DNA from: Tyzzerella sp. UBA1042
Lineage (GTDB): Bacteria; Bacillota; Clostridia; Lachnospirales; Anaerotignaceae
Assembly: GCA_002316675.1 (NCBI GenBank)
Contig: DCDZ01000010.1
Location: forward strand, 7,950 to 25,877
DNA length: 17,928 nt
Reading direction: 5' to 3'
Under the pieces are notes generated by a model. It was not told the origin of the DNA. It saw only the letters and a program-made list of their open reading frames with translations, and ran no database searches. The translations under genes were made by a program, and so were the position numbers. Position 1 is the first letter of the stretch. Each line of letters begins with the position of its first letter. Of this stretch, positions 6,664 to 13,541 are shown in pieces.

Positions 6664-6894
6664 TTAAACTGGCTTGTTTTCAGAAAGACGTTTCAATTCA
6701 GGAATTATCTCTTTGCAGACTTGCTTCTGCTGACACAGGTCAATTAGCATAACAATAGCAAGTTTATTGGGTTGTGCATGGCCGTTTTCCCAACGATTCA
6801 CAGTTGAAAAGCTGACATGCATTTGCTTGGAAAAGGCCATTTGAGACAGCCCTAATGAAAAACGAATTTTTCTTATAATTTCATGCATGGACAT
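6664..6894 (-). CDS. Xre-type HTH regulator
   Basis: The 76-residue protein is little more than a lambda-repressor-type helix-turn-helix: SLGLSQMAFSKQMHVSFSTV at about 14-33, with NRWENGHAQP after it. I place the start at ATG 6894 (MSMHEII), seven bases after AAGGGGG; an upstream in-frame extension has no ribosome site and reads through promoter-like AT-rich DNA. It is the first gene of the operon and ends 24 bases before the ParB-like gene. A palindrome over the -10 box of its own promoter suggests that it represses the operon, as small Xre proteins do in phage and restriction-modification controllers (C proteins). That role is inferred. Confidence 0.85.
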   Translation of the reverse strand: MSMHEIIRKIRFSLGLSQMAFSKQMHVSFSTVNRWENGHAQPNKLAIVMLIDLCQQKQVCKEIIPELKRLSENKPV

Positions 6895-6925
6895 GTACAC
6901 ACCCCCTTGAAATATTGTAGCACAA

Positions 6926-6956
6926 GCTATATAGCATTGTATATATATTTCGACAA
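6926..6956 (-). promoter_or_regulatory. Promoter and palindromic operator of the HTH/ParB-like/Dam operon
   Basis: On the minus strand TTGTCG (6956-6951) and TATATA (6933-6928) are 17 bp apart. The -10 sits in the middle of the perfect 10-bp palindrome GCTATATAGC (6926-6935). Binding there would block RNA polymerase, so self-repression by the Xre protein is likely. The AT-rich region gives other possible boxes. Confidence 0.5.
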
Positions 6957-7003
6957 ATTTTAAAGATTTCAGCGTCTTATATTGTAATGCAGTAAAAACA
7001 AAC

Positions 7004-7046
7004 AATAAATATCCACTCGTTGGCCCCCTTGCTACCATTCTTATTT
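7004..7046 (-). pseudogene. Scrap of a DUF4368 recombinase 3' end
   Basis: These ~43 bases match most positions of 9004-9044, the last codons of the large serine recombinase. In protein terms, a frameshifted NGSK..QRVDIY corresponds to DGSKSQRVDIYYKF. The rest of that gene is absent: sequence further upstream on this strand is unrelated. It lies just upstream of the methyltransferase-operon promoter and marks an old junction. Confidence 0.5.
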
Positions 7047-7145
7047 AAAACTGCTATAGGCAGTCGAACTATCTTTTAAAACTTTTTAAGAGAAAATTTA
7101 TAGAATACTTATCTCCCAATTTATTCTCTTTGTAAGATGGAACCA

Positions 7146-7537
7146 CACAATATATCATGCTAAAATATATGTAAAGCCGAGCCTTTTCGCAAAGGTTCGG
7201 CTTTTTGCGTCTGTAGCCTTGTTCAGGATTTACCTGCAAGGCAAATTTGCGAGTGTCCATATCAGGCTGTTAGAGAGGGGGTGGTTATATAGGAAAAAAA
7301 TTAGAGGCAGGCGAAATAACTTACTGGAAAAAGTCTGCACAAACCGAGAGTAAGAGGCAAAAGAAGAAAGAGCGCATCCAACAGGCTTTTTCCAATGCAG
7401 CAAGTGTGGAGGTTATCCCGGCTACAGAATCAAATTTGAATGATGATAACGCCATACTGCGCGTTGCCGCCTATTGCCGTGTCAGCACCTATGAAGAGGC
7501 TCAAGCCGGGAGTTTTGAACTACAGGTGCAGCATTAT
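7146..7537 (+). repeat. Direct repeat copy 2 (recombinase 5' region)
   Basis: Partner of 3310-3699, same orientation. This copy continues into an intact recombinase body but has ATAGGA where copy 1 has the start ATGAGA. The two copies enclose about 3.45 kb of unique sequence. Confidence 0.9.
7173..7206. terminator. Hairpin terminator in repeat copy 2
   Basis: AAAGCCGAGCCTTT, loop TCGC, AAAGGTTCGGCTTT, then TT. The stem is kept although the loop differs from copy 1 (TTGT), which suggests the hairpin itself was under selection. Confidence 0.7.
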
Positions 7538-8464
7538 AAGGAGATGATTGAACAGAACCCAAAATGGGAGTTAGCAGGAATTTATGCTGATGAAGGCGTT
7601 TCTGCAACTTCTATGCACAGGCGCGTGCAGTTTCTGCGTATGCTCGAAGACTGCCATTCTGGGAAAATAGACTTAATTATTACTAAAGGCGTAAACCGTT
7701 TTGCACGTAACACACGGGACTGTCTTGATGTCGTCAGGCAGCTCAAAATGTTGAGTCCACCTGTGGGTGTCGTTTTTGAGACTGAAAGCCTCAATACTCT
7801 TGAGAGTAAAAATGAATTTACATTGGGGGTTATGAGTTTGGTAGCTCAAGGTGAGAGTGAGCAGAAAAGCGCAGCAATCACATGGTCTATCATTGAACGT
7901 TTTAAAAAAGGTATTCCCATTATCTCCACGCACAATCTGCTTGGTTTTGACAAGGATTCATTTGGGCAGGTTGTGATTGTGGAAGAAGAAGCAAATATTA
8001 TACGCTATATTTATGACAGCTATATGGATGGCTCTAACGCTCGTGAAATTGCGCAATCGCTCACAGATGCTCGCATTCCTACTGTACTCGGAAACCCTGT
8101 GTGGAAAAGCAGTACTATTCTTCGTATTTTAAAAAATGAGAAGTACTGCGGCGATGTTTTAATGCAAAAGACATTTACCGTAGATTGCTTTACACACAAA
8201 AAGATGAGGAACACAGGCCAGAGACCTCAGTATCTTCTAAAGGGAGGAATCCCGGCCATTATACCAAAAGACAGATGGCTGGCAGTACAAAAGCTGTTAA
8301 AAGAGCGCCGTTTCTCAAAAAAATTCACTGCAAAACCAGATGTAGGTGTATTTGTCAGACGAGTGAAAACGGGCGCTTTACAAGGATTTGTTTATATTAA
8401 TCCAAGCTGGAGCAAAAAAGAAGTTGCTCAGGTGCTTGAAAAATTGTCACATGAAAGGAATTAA
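7406..8464 (+). CDS. Serine recombinase, short form, original ATG lost
   Basis: The protein has a resolvase catalytic domain at about residues 17-170 and a recombinase domain at about 175-290. YCRVS carries the nucleophile S26; ADEGVSATS and NRFARNTRDCL follow, the latter with N where many relatives have S or T. The usual zinc ribbon and long coiled coil are missing, so at 352 residues it is shorter than the common 450-550. Copy 1 of the repeat shows that the gene once began 39 codons earlier, at 7289. Here that codon is ATA, and the next in-frame starter is GTG at 7406 without a good ribosome site. The catalytic domain is complete from GTG, so it may still be made at low level. Its stop is 4 bases before the companion gene. 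Loss of the start is seen; loss of function is not proven. Confidence 0.8.
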   Translation: MEVIPATESNLNDDNAILRVAAYCRVSTYEEAQAGSFELQVQHYKEMIEQNPKWELAGIYADEGVSATSMHRRVQFLRMLEDCHSGKIDLIITKGVNRFARNTRDCLDVVRQLKMLSPPVGVVFETESLNTLESKNEFTLGVMSLVAQGESEQKSAAITWSIIERFKKGIPIISTHNLLGFDKDSFGQVVIVEEEANIIRYIYDSYMDGSNAREIAQSLTDARIPTVLGNPVWKSSTILRILKNEKYCGDVLMQKTFTVDCFTHKKMRNTGQRPQYLLKGGIPAIIPKDRWLAVQKLLKERRFSKKFTAKPDVGVFVRRVKTGALQGFVYINPSWSKKEVAQVLEKLSHERN

Positions 8465-8468
8465 AATA

Positions 8469-8912
8469 ATGTTTGATCAGATGAATTTTGAAGATTTTTG
8501 TTTCGAGGTTATTGATGTTTCCGTTACCGGCACTCCCGATGTTCATATTACGCAAAACGGCATCACTTTTTCCCTCAAATGTATTGAAGATATGGGATAC
8601 CCTCAGTACATAACACCCATGATTGATGTGAAAAACAAGGCGTTTGCTATCAAGGCCTGTAAAGCGGATAATGAGCATGCCATACGCTTCTCTAAACCAA
8701 AGGGTGAGCAAAAGCGGGCCATTGCCACATCTTTCAGTGCTATTCGCAGAATGATACGTGGTGTCATGAGTGAACAATGGCAACCCAAGAACCGCTATCA
8801 CATTACTGGAATTTGGTATGCGGAGGCCAAGGCTATGGTGTTTAATCTAAACACTGCCAAGGAGTTACCTCCATTTTTAAAACCGGGACTTGTTACCCAA
8901 TCCGAAAAATAA
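8469..8912 (+). CDS. Conserved-looking companion of the recombinase, function unknown
   Basis: The 147-residue protein (MFDQMNFEDFCFEVIDVSVTG...) has no motif I can name. It has a predicted mixed strand/helix N-terminus and a basic middle (KPKGEQKRAIATSFSAIRRMIRG) that could touch nucleic acid. It has no signal peptide or membrane segment. ATG 8469 follows AAAGGA at about ten bases; an upstream in-frame ATG at 8451 would overlap the recombinase end. It is four bases after the recombinase stop, so the two are co-transcribed and it may help recombination, for example as a directionality or DNA-binding factor. That role is a guess from position. Confidence 0.65.
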   Translation: MFDQMNFEDFCFEVIDVSVTGTPDVHITQNGITFSLKCIEDMGYPQYITPMIDVKNKAFAIKACKADNEHAIRFSKPKGEQKRAIATSFSAIRRMIRGVMSEQWQPKNRYHITGIWYAEAKAMVFNLNTAKELPPFLKPGLVTQSEK

Positions 8913-8930
8913 ACAACCGAATTTAATTGA

Positions 8931-8967
8931 GAATGGCGGCAAATGCAATCTACATTTGCCGCCATTC
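8931..8967. terminator. Bidirectional hairpin between convergent genes
   Basis: GAATGGCGGCAAATG and its exact reverse complement form a 15-bp stem with a 7-base loop. It lies between the companion gene (plus) and the large recombinase (minus), 18 bases after one stop and 11 before the other. U-tracts are weak on both sides, so it may also protect RNA 3' ends or block antisense transcription. Confidence 0.65.
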
Positions 8968-8977
8968 ACTTTCACGC

Positions 8978-10576
8978 TCACCCTAAATACCCCACAAATT
9001 TATAATAAATATCCACCCGCTGGCTCTTACTGCCATCTTCATTTACGGTCTTTTCATGAACCACAATCCGTTCAATTAGCTCATTGAGGATGTAGACATT
9101 CAGCTCGGTAATATCCGTATATTTAGAGATAATCGGCAGGAATTCTTCAATTCGGCTGTAGGTATCCTTAGCCTGATTCACAGCTTGCGTAAGCGATATT
9201 TCTTTAGATTGTAGTTCTTGCAGCTCAGATTCGTATCCGGGAGCCATCGACTGATACCGACTTTCAGTGATACGCTCCAGCGCTAAATCTTCATAAAGCT
9301 TGTTGAGGATTTTCTCTATATCCTCCATCCGTTTTTTGATAGACTTTAATTCCTTACGGGATTTTTCAATCTCCCGCTTCTGCTTTTCGCTCTTTGCCGC
9401 CACCAGCATGTCTATGTATTGCCGCTTGGCAAGCTTGGCAGCTTTGGCATTACGGCGGATATCCTCCAGCACCAGCTGATTCATGGTAACCCAGCCGATG
9501 GCATGGGAGGTGCAGCGTTCTTTCCCATAGTTTTTATAAACCCAGCAGGAAAACCCGGTATATTTTCCTTTGGGCTTGCTATACGAAGCGTTCAGGGAAG
9601 AACCACAGCCCGAACACTTCACCAACCCGGCAAACATCTGCACCTCCCCGTTGCTATTTTCTCTGCGCCTGCTTTTCATAATCTGATGCACCGTATCCCA
9701 TACTTCCTGTGTAATAATTGGCTCATGGGTGTTGTCAACCACAATCCAGTCTTGTTCCGGAACGTCTACGATGCTCTTATCAAAGAAGCCTTTTGTCTTG
9801 CGCCGACCAAACACCACCTTGCCGAGATATACAGGGTTGTTCATGATGGAGCGGATAGAGGTGGCATGCCAATCAAAAGGCTTTCTCCAATATTCGCTCT
9901 GGAAATAGTCCGGGTTGTTCTGATTAAAATAGGCCTGCGGGTTGAGAATTCGTTTCTCCCGCAGGATTTTTGTTATCCGGACATAGCCTACCCCCTCGGC
10001 AAACAATTGGAAAATCTGCTGTACCACATCGGCAGCAACTGGATCAATAATCAGCTTGTGACGGTCGTTAGGATCTTTGATATACCCAAAGGGGGCATGG
10101 CTCCCTAAGTACATACCAGTCTTGGCTCTTGCCCGATGAGCTGCTTTCGTCTTGGTGGAACACTGCCGGGCATAGTAGGAATTTACCACATTAGTGAAGG
10201 GGAACACAAGGTTATCCGTCCCGTTAGCGGTATCAATATTTTCACTAACAGCAATAAAACGAACACCTTTTTGCTCAAAGTAATGCTCAATATAAAGCCC
10301 CATCTGTGCATACTCTCTGCCGAAGCGGGAGAGGTCTTTTACCAGCACGATGTTGATTTTACCCTCTTCAATATCCTCCATCATCCGCTGAAACTGAGGC
10401 CGCTCGAAGTTTGTACCCGACCATCCATCATCACAATAATAGTCAGAGATACCAAAATGATGGTCATTACAATACTGCGTGAGCAGTGTTTTCTGTGTTT
10501 GAATGCTGCCGCTCTCGCCAGTCTGTCCATCGTCTTGGCTGAGGCGGCAGTAGATTGCTGTATTCGTTTGTGCCAT
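8978..10576 (-). CDS. Large serine recombinase (TndX/TnpX type, DUF4368)
   Basis: This 532-residue enzyme should cut and rejoin DNA through a serine link to insert or excise a mobile element. The catalytic domain starts at AIYCRLSQDDG (nucleophile S13) and includes DGWSGTNFERP and KDLSRFGREY. The recombinase domain covers about 165-290. A zinc ribbon follows (CSGCGSSL ... CWVYKNYGKERCTSH), then a charged coiled coil at about 385-450, then the DUF4368 end LNELIERIVVHEKTVNEDGS. Length and domain order are complete. The start is ATG 10576, with AAGGAGG seven bases upstream; the in-frame ATG at 10612 lacks this. The small TnpW-like gene precedes it by about 30 bases. It is the only fully intact recombinase here and the best candidate for moving the 9-17 kb block. 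Confidence 0.95.
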   Translation of the reverse strand: MAQTNTAIYCRLSQDDGQTGESGSIQTQKTLLTQYCNDHHFGISDYYCDDGWSGTNFERPQFQRMMEDIEEGKINIVLVKDLSRFGREYAQMGLYIEHYFEQKGVRFIAVSENIDTANGTDNLVFPFTNVVNSYYARQCSTKTKAAHRARAKTGMYLGSHAPFGYIKDPNDRHKLIIDPVAADVVQQIFQLFAEGVGYVRITKILREKRILNPQAYFNQNNPDYFQSEYWRKPFDWHATSIRSIMNNPVYLGKVVFGRRKTKGFFDKSIVDVPEQDWIVVDNTHEPIITQEVWDTVHQIMKSRRRENSNGEVQMFAGLVKCSGCGSSLNASYSKPKGKYTGFSCWVYKNYGKERCTSHAIGWVTMNQLVLEDIRRNAKAAKLAKRQYIDMLVAAKSEKQKREIEKSRKELKSIKKRMEDIEKILNKLYEDLALERITESRYQSMAPGYESELQELQSKEISLTQAVNQAKDTYSRIEEFLPIISKYTDITELNVYILNELIERIVVHEKTVNEDGSKSQRVDIYYKFVGYLG

Positions 10577-10608
10577 AGTCGCACCTCCTTTAGCACGACA
10601 GGATACCA

Positions 10609-10815
10609 TCAATCCGTTGTGATAGCTATACCATTATCCACTAAAGATTCGGACGGAATCTCGACCTCTTGGGATGCTTCACAGGAATGGGTGATGAGAT
10701 TTCCGACCTTATCAAAAATGGTGCTTTCTCCCTGAAAAAAGCTAAAGGTAACATATTGCACTCCGTTGATTATTGTCGAGTGAACACTAAAATCTCCCTT
10801 ACATAAAAACGGCAT
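10609..10815 (-). CDS. Small TnpW-like protein
   Basis: The 68-residue ORF starts at ATG 10815 behind AAAGGAG. The core VQYVTFSFFQGESTIFDKVGNLI resembles the pattern of TnpW-type small proteins that precede DUF4368 recombinases (a strand pair, then ET/ST..DK..RLI). No other motif is seen. It is co-directional with the recombinase, with about 30 bases between. Its role is unknown; an accessory role in recombination is inferred from position. Confidence 0.55.
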   Translation of the reverse strand: MPFLCKGDFSVHSTIINGVQYVTFSFFQGESTIFDKVGNLITHSCEASQEVEIPSESLVDNGIAITTD

Positions 10816-11091
10816 ATTCTCGCTCCTTTCACGACAGTATGCAAAAACAGAGGAAAGAAAATGGCTGTGTATCGGCGCTTTCTGAATATCTTACATAACA
10901 ATTTAAGTTACAGAGCAAAAAGTTATGTCACTTTCAAATCCCCCAACGGCTTTGCCGGTGGGCGTTTCCGGGAGTTATGCTGCCAAAGCAGCATAACTCC
11001 TTTAACCTGCACAATATTCAACCCTGTCTTTTTAGGCAAAAATATGGCTATTCTTTCTTCTCTGTTTTTAATAAATTGTTGTTCTGGTAGG
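10816..11091. other. Structured spacer between the HTH gene and the TnpW-like gene
   Basis: This ~276-base spacer holds two hairpins: a weaker one at 10942-10963 (CCAACGGC...GCCGGTGG, one mismatch) and a perfect 13-bp stem at 10971-11000. A minus-strand reading frame of 73 codons at 10923-11144 crosses both hairpins, ends NSRKRPPAKPLGDL, and overlaps the end of the HTH gene in another frame. It may be an eroded C-terminal part of that gene. I see no ribosome site for it, so I do not call it a gene. Confidence 0.4.
10971..11000. terminator. Perfect 13-bp hairpin with CAAA loop
   Basis: GGAGTTATGCTGC, loop CAAA (plus-strand reading), then the exact reverse complement. It is followed by TTT on the plus strand but by no T-run on the minus strand, although both neighbouring genes read on minus. 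It may therefore act as a block to antisense reading or as an RNA-processing signal. Confidence 0.45.
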
Positions 11092-11451
11092 TTACAATTC
11101 TTCTTGTTTACTCCTATCCATTTGTAAGACAGGGGATGTGCCATCGTGACCTATGGGGGCATCTGTGTCGCAGCCAGCCAAATCGGTAATCTCATAAGAA
11201 TTATTGATCTGCCTGCCGCTGCGGAAGTTTTGGGCAACCACAATTAGCTTTGCATCCGAAAGCTGCCTGATGGCTTTACTGACAGAGCTTACTGCAATTC
11301 CGCAAGCCGATGCAATGGTATGCTTACTCGGATAGCACCCACCTTTTCTGTTTCTGCATTTGCAGAGATAGCAGTAGACATAAAATGCAATCGGCGACAG
11401 CTTGTAATCAAAAATCCGATTCTGCACGACAAAAAAGTTTCCTCGTTTCAT
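11092..11451 (-). CDS. Winged-helix/HTH protein of mobile elements
   Basis: The 119-residue protein begins MKRGNFFVVQNRIFDYKLSP, followed by a helix-turn-helix of the HTH_36/replication-initiator-like kind (YPSKHTIASACGIAVSSVSK, about 42-61, then AIRQLSDAKLI). Such proteins open many Clostridial mobile elements and act in regulation or plasmid-type replication; which one applies here is open. AAAGGAG lies 11 bases before ATG 11451; a GTG at 11463 would overlap the ribosome site. The protein ends soon after the domain, and the next frame continues as protein-like text, so a C-terminal part may have been lost by frameshift. Confidence 0.7.
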   Translation of the reverse strand: MKRGNFFVVQNRIFDYKLSPIAFYVYCYLCKCRNRKGGCYPSKHTIASACGIAVSSVSKAIRQLSDAKLIVVAQNFRSGRQINNSYEITDLAGCDTDAPIGHDGTSPVLQMDRSKQEEL

Positions 11452-11560
11452 CTTGACCAGCACTCCTTTCCAACGAGAGAGAAGGCATAAAAAATGCCCC
11501 TCACTTCTATTAAGGAAAAAGTGAGAGACTATACAACCGATAAAGTTAAGATTTTCTATC

Positions 11561-11589
11561 TTGATTTAATTCGTTCAGACGAATACACT
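11561..11589 (+). promoter_or_regulatory. Promoter of the HTH / two-component / ABC operon
   Basis: TTGATT (11561-11566) and TACACT (11584-11589) are 17 bp apart. The spacer contains the palindrome ATTCGT-TCAG-ACGAAT (11569-11584), placed where a repressor would bind; the small HTH protein encoded next is a candidate. AAGAT-N5-ATCTT lies just upstream. Confidence 0.45.
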
Positions 11590-11620
11590 ATACACATATT
11601 CTTTGAAAGGATTCGATGAT

Positions 11621-11800
11621 ATGGAATATATGACTGTGCGGGAAGCAGCTGAAAAATGGAATATCACAGAGCGCTGGGTTCAGAAACTCTGTGAAGAAAA
11701 TAGAATTAAAGGTGTTGTTCGGTTCAGCAAGGTATGGATGATTCCTAAAGGGGCAGTCAAGCCTATTGATGGGCGGAGAAAGGATGGCGAACCTAGATGA
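11621..11800 (+). CDS. Small excisionase-like / MerR-like HTH protein
   Basis: The 59-residue protein MEYMTVREAAEKWNITERWV has the winged-helix start shared by Xis-type excisionases and the MerR-like HTH_17 group: the AAEKWN helix, then RWVQKLCEENRIKG and a short wing (VVRFSKVWMIP). AAAGGA lies nine bases before ATG 11621. Its stop overlaps the response regulator start by four bases (ATGA), so the two are translationally coupled. Excisionase-like proteins normally sit beside an integrase; here one is locked to a signalling operon, which suggests a regulator of that operon rather than of excision. Confidence 0.8.
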   Translation: MEYMTVREAAEKWNITERWVQKLCEENRIKGVVRFSKVWMIPKGAVKPIDGRRKDGEPR

Positions 11801-12483
11801 AACGAATATTTTTGGTTGAGGATGATAAGGCAATTGCAAAGAATCTTGCGCTGCTGCTCCGTTCAGAGGGTTTTACAGTAATCCACTCCTCTACACATAG
11901 GGAAGCTCTTACCGCGCTTACAGGAAATAAATTTGACTTGGCACTGATTGATATTTCTTTGCCCGATGGAAATGGCTTTACGATTTTTACAGAAATCAAA
12001 GAAACAATGGATATCCCTGTAATTTTTCTGACCGCCTCCGGTGATGAGGCGAGTGTGGTAACCGGTCTGAACATGGGTGCGGATGACTACATCACCAAGC
12101 CTTTTCGTCCACGTGAATTGATTGCACGAATCAAAACTGCCCTGCGTAAAAGTGGAAATTCTGCATCATTCTTTGAAATCTATGGGCTTCATGTGGATAC
12201 AGCAAGCGGTGTTGTGAAAAAAAATGACAGCGAGGTCTTTCTTTCCGCTTTAGAATACCGGTTACTCTTGGTGTTTATTAACAATCCGAAAAGTATTATT
12301 ACAAGGAGCAGGTTGCTTGACGAATTGTGGGATGCTGCAGGCGAGTTTGTGAATGACAATACGTTGACTGTCTACATTAAACGCTTACGAGAGAAAATTG
12401 AGCACGACCCAGCAAACCCGCAAATCATTCTAACCGTTCGCGGGACAGGTTATCGATTGGGGGATGGACATGTTTCGGAATAG
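11797..12483 (+). CDS. OmpR/PhoB-family response regulator
   Basis: The 228-residue protein has a receiver domain (1-118) with acidic E8, D9 and D10, phospho-acceptor D52, T79 and K101 all present, and a winged-helix DNA-binding domain (about 125-224) ending LTVRGTGYRLG. The kinase phosphorylates it to change its DNA binding. It overlaps the HTH gene by four bases and the kinase gene by twenty. Targets probably include the ABC genes downstream, where TCACC occurs twice at an 11-bp period. Confidence 0.95.
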   Translation: MKRIFLVEDDKAIAKNLALLLRSEGFTVIHSSTHREALTALTGNKFDLALIDISLPDGNGFTIFTEIKETMDIPVIFLTASGDEASVVTGLNMGADDYITKPFRPRELIARIKTALRKSGNSASFFEIYGLHVDTASGVVKKNDSEVFLSALEYRLLLVFINNPKSIITRSRLLDELWDAAGEFVNDNTLTVYIKRLREKIEHDPANPQIILTVRGTGYRLGDGHVSE

Positions 12484-13459
12484 GGAGATACGGAAATTTG
12501 CTGTGGTGTTTGCAGCAATCGCTGTCACATTTGCCGCAGTAGGCTTTGCCATCCAACCAGCTGCCGGAATCCTTGTTCTCGCAGTTGCCGCTGCCTTCGG
12601 CACGGTATTTTATGTTTTCACGAAAGCAAGATATCAAAGCATTGCGCAGCTATCCGAGCAAATAGACCTTGTGCTGCATAATGCCGACCATCTGTTCATC
12701 GGTGAAACGAGTGAGGGCGAGCTTTCCATTTTACAAAGCGAGATTACAAAAATGACACTGCGTATTCGGGAGCAAAACGATGCATTGAAAAGGGAAAAAG
12801 AACATCTTGCCGAGTCGATGGCTGACATCGCCCATCAGCTGCGTACTCCTCTCACATCGGTAAACCTGATTTTATCTCTATTGGAAAACAATGCAGATGA
12901 GAAGGAACGGAAAGCAATGATCCGTGAAACAAAGGAACTGTTTGTACAGATGGATTGGCTGCTTACTTCTCTTTTAAAGCTATCCCGCTTGGATGCGGGC
13001 ATTGTAGTGTTTCAGAGAGAGAAAATTGATGTGCATACTTTGATCAGCGGTGCAGTTCATCCGTTCTTGATTTCTATGGAGCTGCACAGCATCACCTTCC
13101 AAACGGATGTACCGAAAGAAATATTTATTCAGGGCGATGACCGCTGGATTTCGGAAGCCATTCAAAACATTCTTAAAAACTGCATAGAAAGTGCCGGCAA
13201 TGACGGAAAGATTGCGATTGCATGCGAAGATACTCTGCTGTTTACCGAGATTATGATTTGTGACAGTGGAGTCGGCTTTGCAAAGGAAGATTTGCCCCAC
13301 CTGTTTGACCGGTTTTATCGAGGAATACACGCAGGGGCTACCGGATATGGGATTGGACTTGCTCTCTGCAAGACAATTATCACACGACAGGGCGGTACGA
13401 TTACCGCAAAAAACCACCCACAGGGCGGTGCTGTATTTACAATTCGTTTTTCTAAGTGA
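12464..13459 (+). CDS. Sensor histidine kinase, intramembrane-sensing type
   Basis: The 331-residue kinase has two membrane helices (about 12-31 and 34-52) with almost no loop between them, so it cannot bind a ligand through an extracellular domain. Kinases of this shape (BceS-like) usually take their signal from an ABC transporter. After the helices come a linker, the H-box DIAHQLRTPLTS with H124, the N-box NILKNCIESA (235-244), G1 DSGVG (267-271), the F-box FDRFYRG and G2 GYGIGLAL. All catalytic motifs are present. The start may be ATG 12464 or 12470. It is co-transcribed with the regulator and precedes the ABC genes by 82 bases. Confidence 0.93.
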   Translation: MDMFRNREIRKFAVVFAAIAVTFAAVGFAIQPAAGILVLAVAAAFGTVFYVFTKARYQSIAQLSEQIDLVLHNADHLFIGETSEGELSILQSEITKMTLRIREQNDALKREKEHLAESMADIAHQLRTPLTSVNLILSLLENNADEKERKAMIRETKELFVQMDWLLTSLLKLSRLDAGIVVFQREKIDVHTLISGAVHPFLISMELHSITFQTDVPKEIFIQGDDRWISEAIQNILKNCIESAGNDGKIAIACEDTLLFTEIMICDSGVGFAKEDLPHLFDRFYRGIHAGATGYGIGLALCKTIITRQGGTITAKNHPQGGAVFTIRFSK

Positions 13460-13467
13460 CGGATCTC

Positions 13468-13509
13468 TCACCAAAAAGTCACCGGGATGTCAGTTAAAAG
13501 TTCTATGAT
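13468..13509 (+). promoter_or_regulatory. Candidate regulated promoter for the ABC genes
   Basis: TCACC occurs at 13468-13472 and 13479-13483, an 11-bp period as used by OmpR-type regulators. TATGAT at 13504-13509 could be a -10; its -35 position (ACCGGG) is poor and overlaps the second repeat. This would make the ABC genes separately inducible by the response regulator. The elements are short, so chance is possible. Confidence 0.3.
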
Positions 13510-13541
13510 ATGGGTGAACCATGAGAAAGGAGACTCATACA

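Larger units (their letters stand above)
4188..7004 (-). mobile_element. Candidate genomic island carrying HTH / ParB-like / Dam operon
   Basis: The three intact, closely spaced minus-strand genes are bounded on the left by the tRNA 3' half and on the right by a 3'-terminal scrap of a DUF4368 recombinase gene (7004-7046). Everything around it is truncated or frameshifted while these genes are whole, so the block was probably acquired later or kept by selection. No integrase lies inside it, so it would need help to move or is a stranded part of a larger element. Confidence 0.4.

Noticed and set aside
3310..7537. Composite transposon or CRISPR-like array from the direct repeats
   Set aside because: Only two long repeats exist and they are recombinase gene parts, not IS ends or short spaced repeats.
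8397..8801. 134-codon minus-strand ORF
   Set aside because: It is antisense to the companion gene and recombinase end, without ribosome site.
9419..10108. 229-codon plus-strand ORF
   Set aside because: It is antisense to the large serine recombinase, whose motifs are complete.
10136..10735. 199-codon plus-strand ORF
   Set aside because: It is antisense to the recombinase start and the TnpW-like gene, both of which have good ribosome sites.
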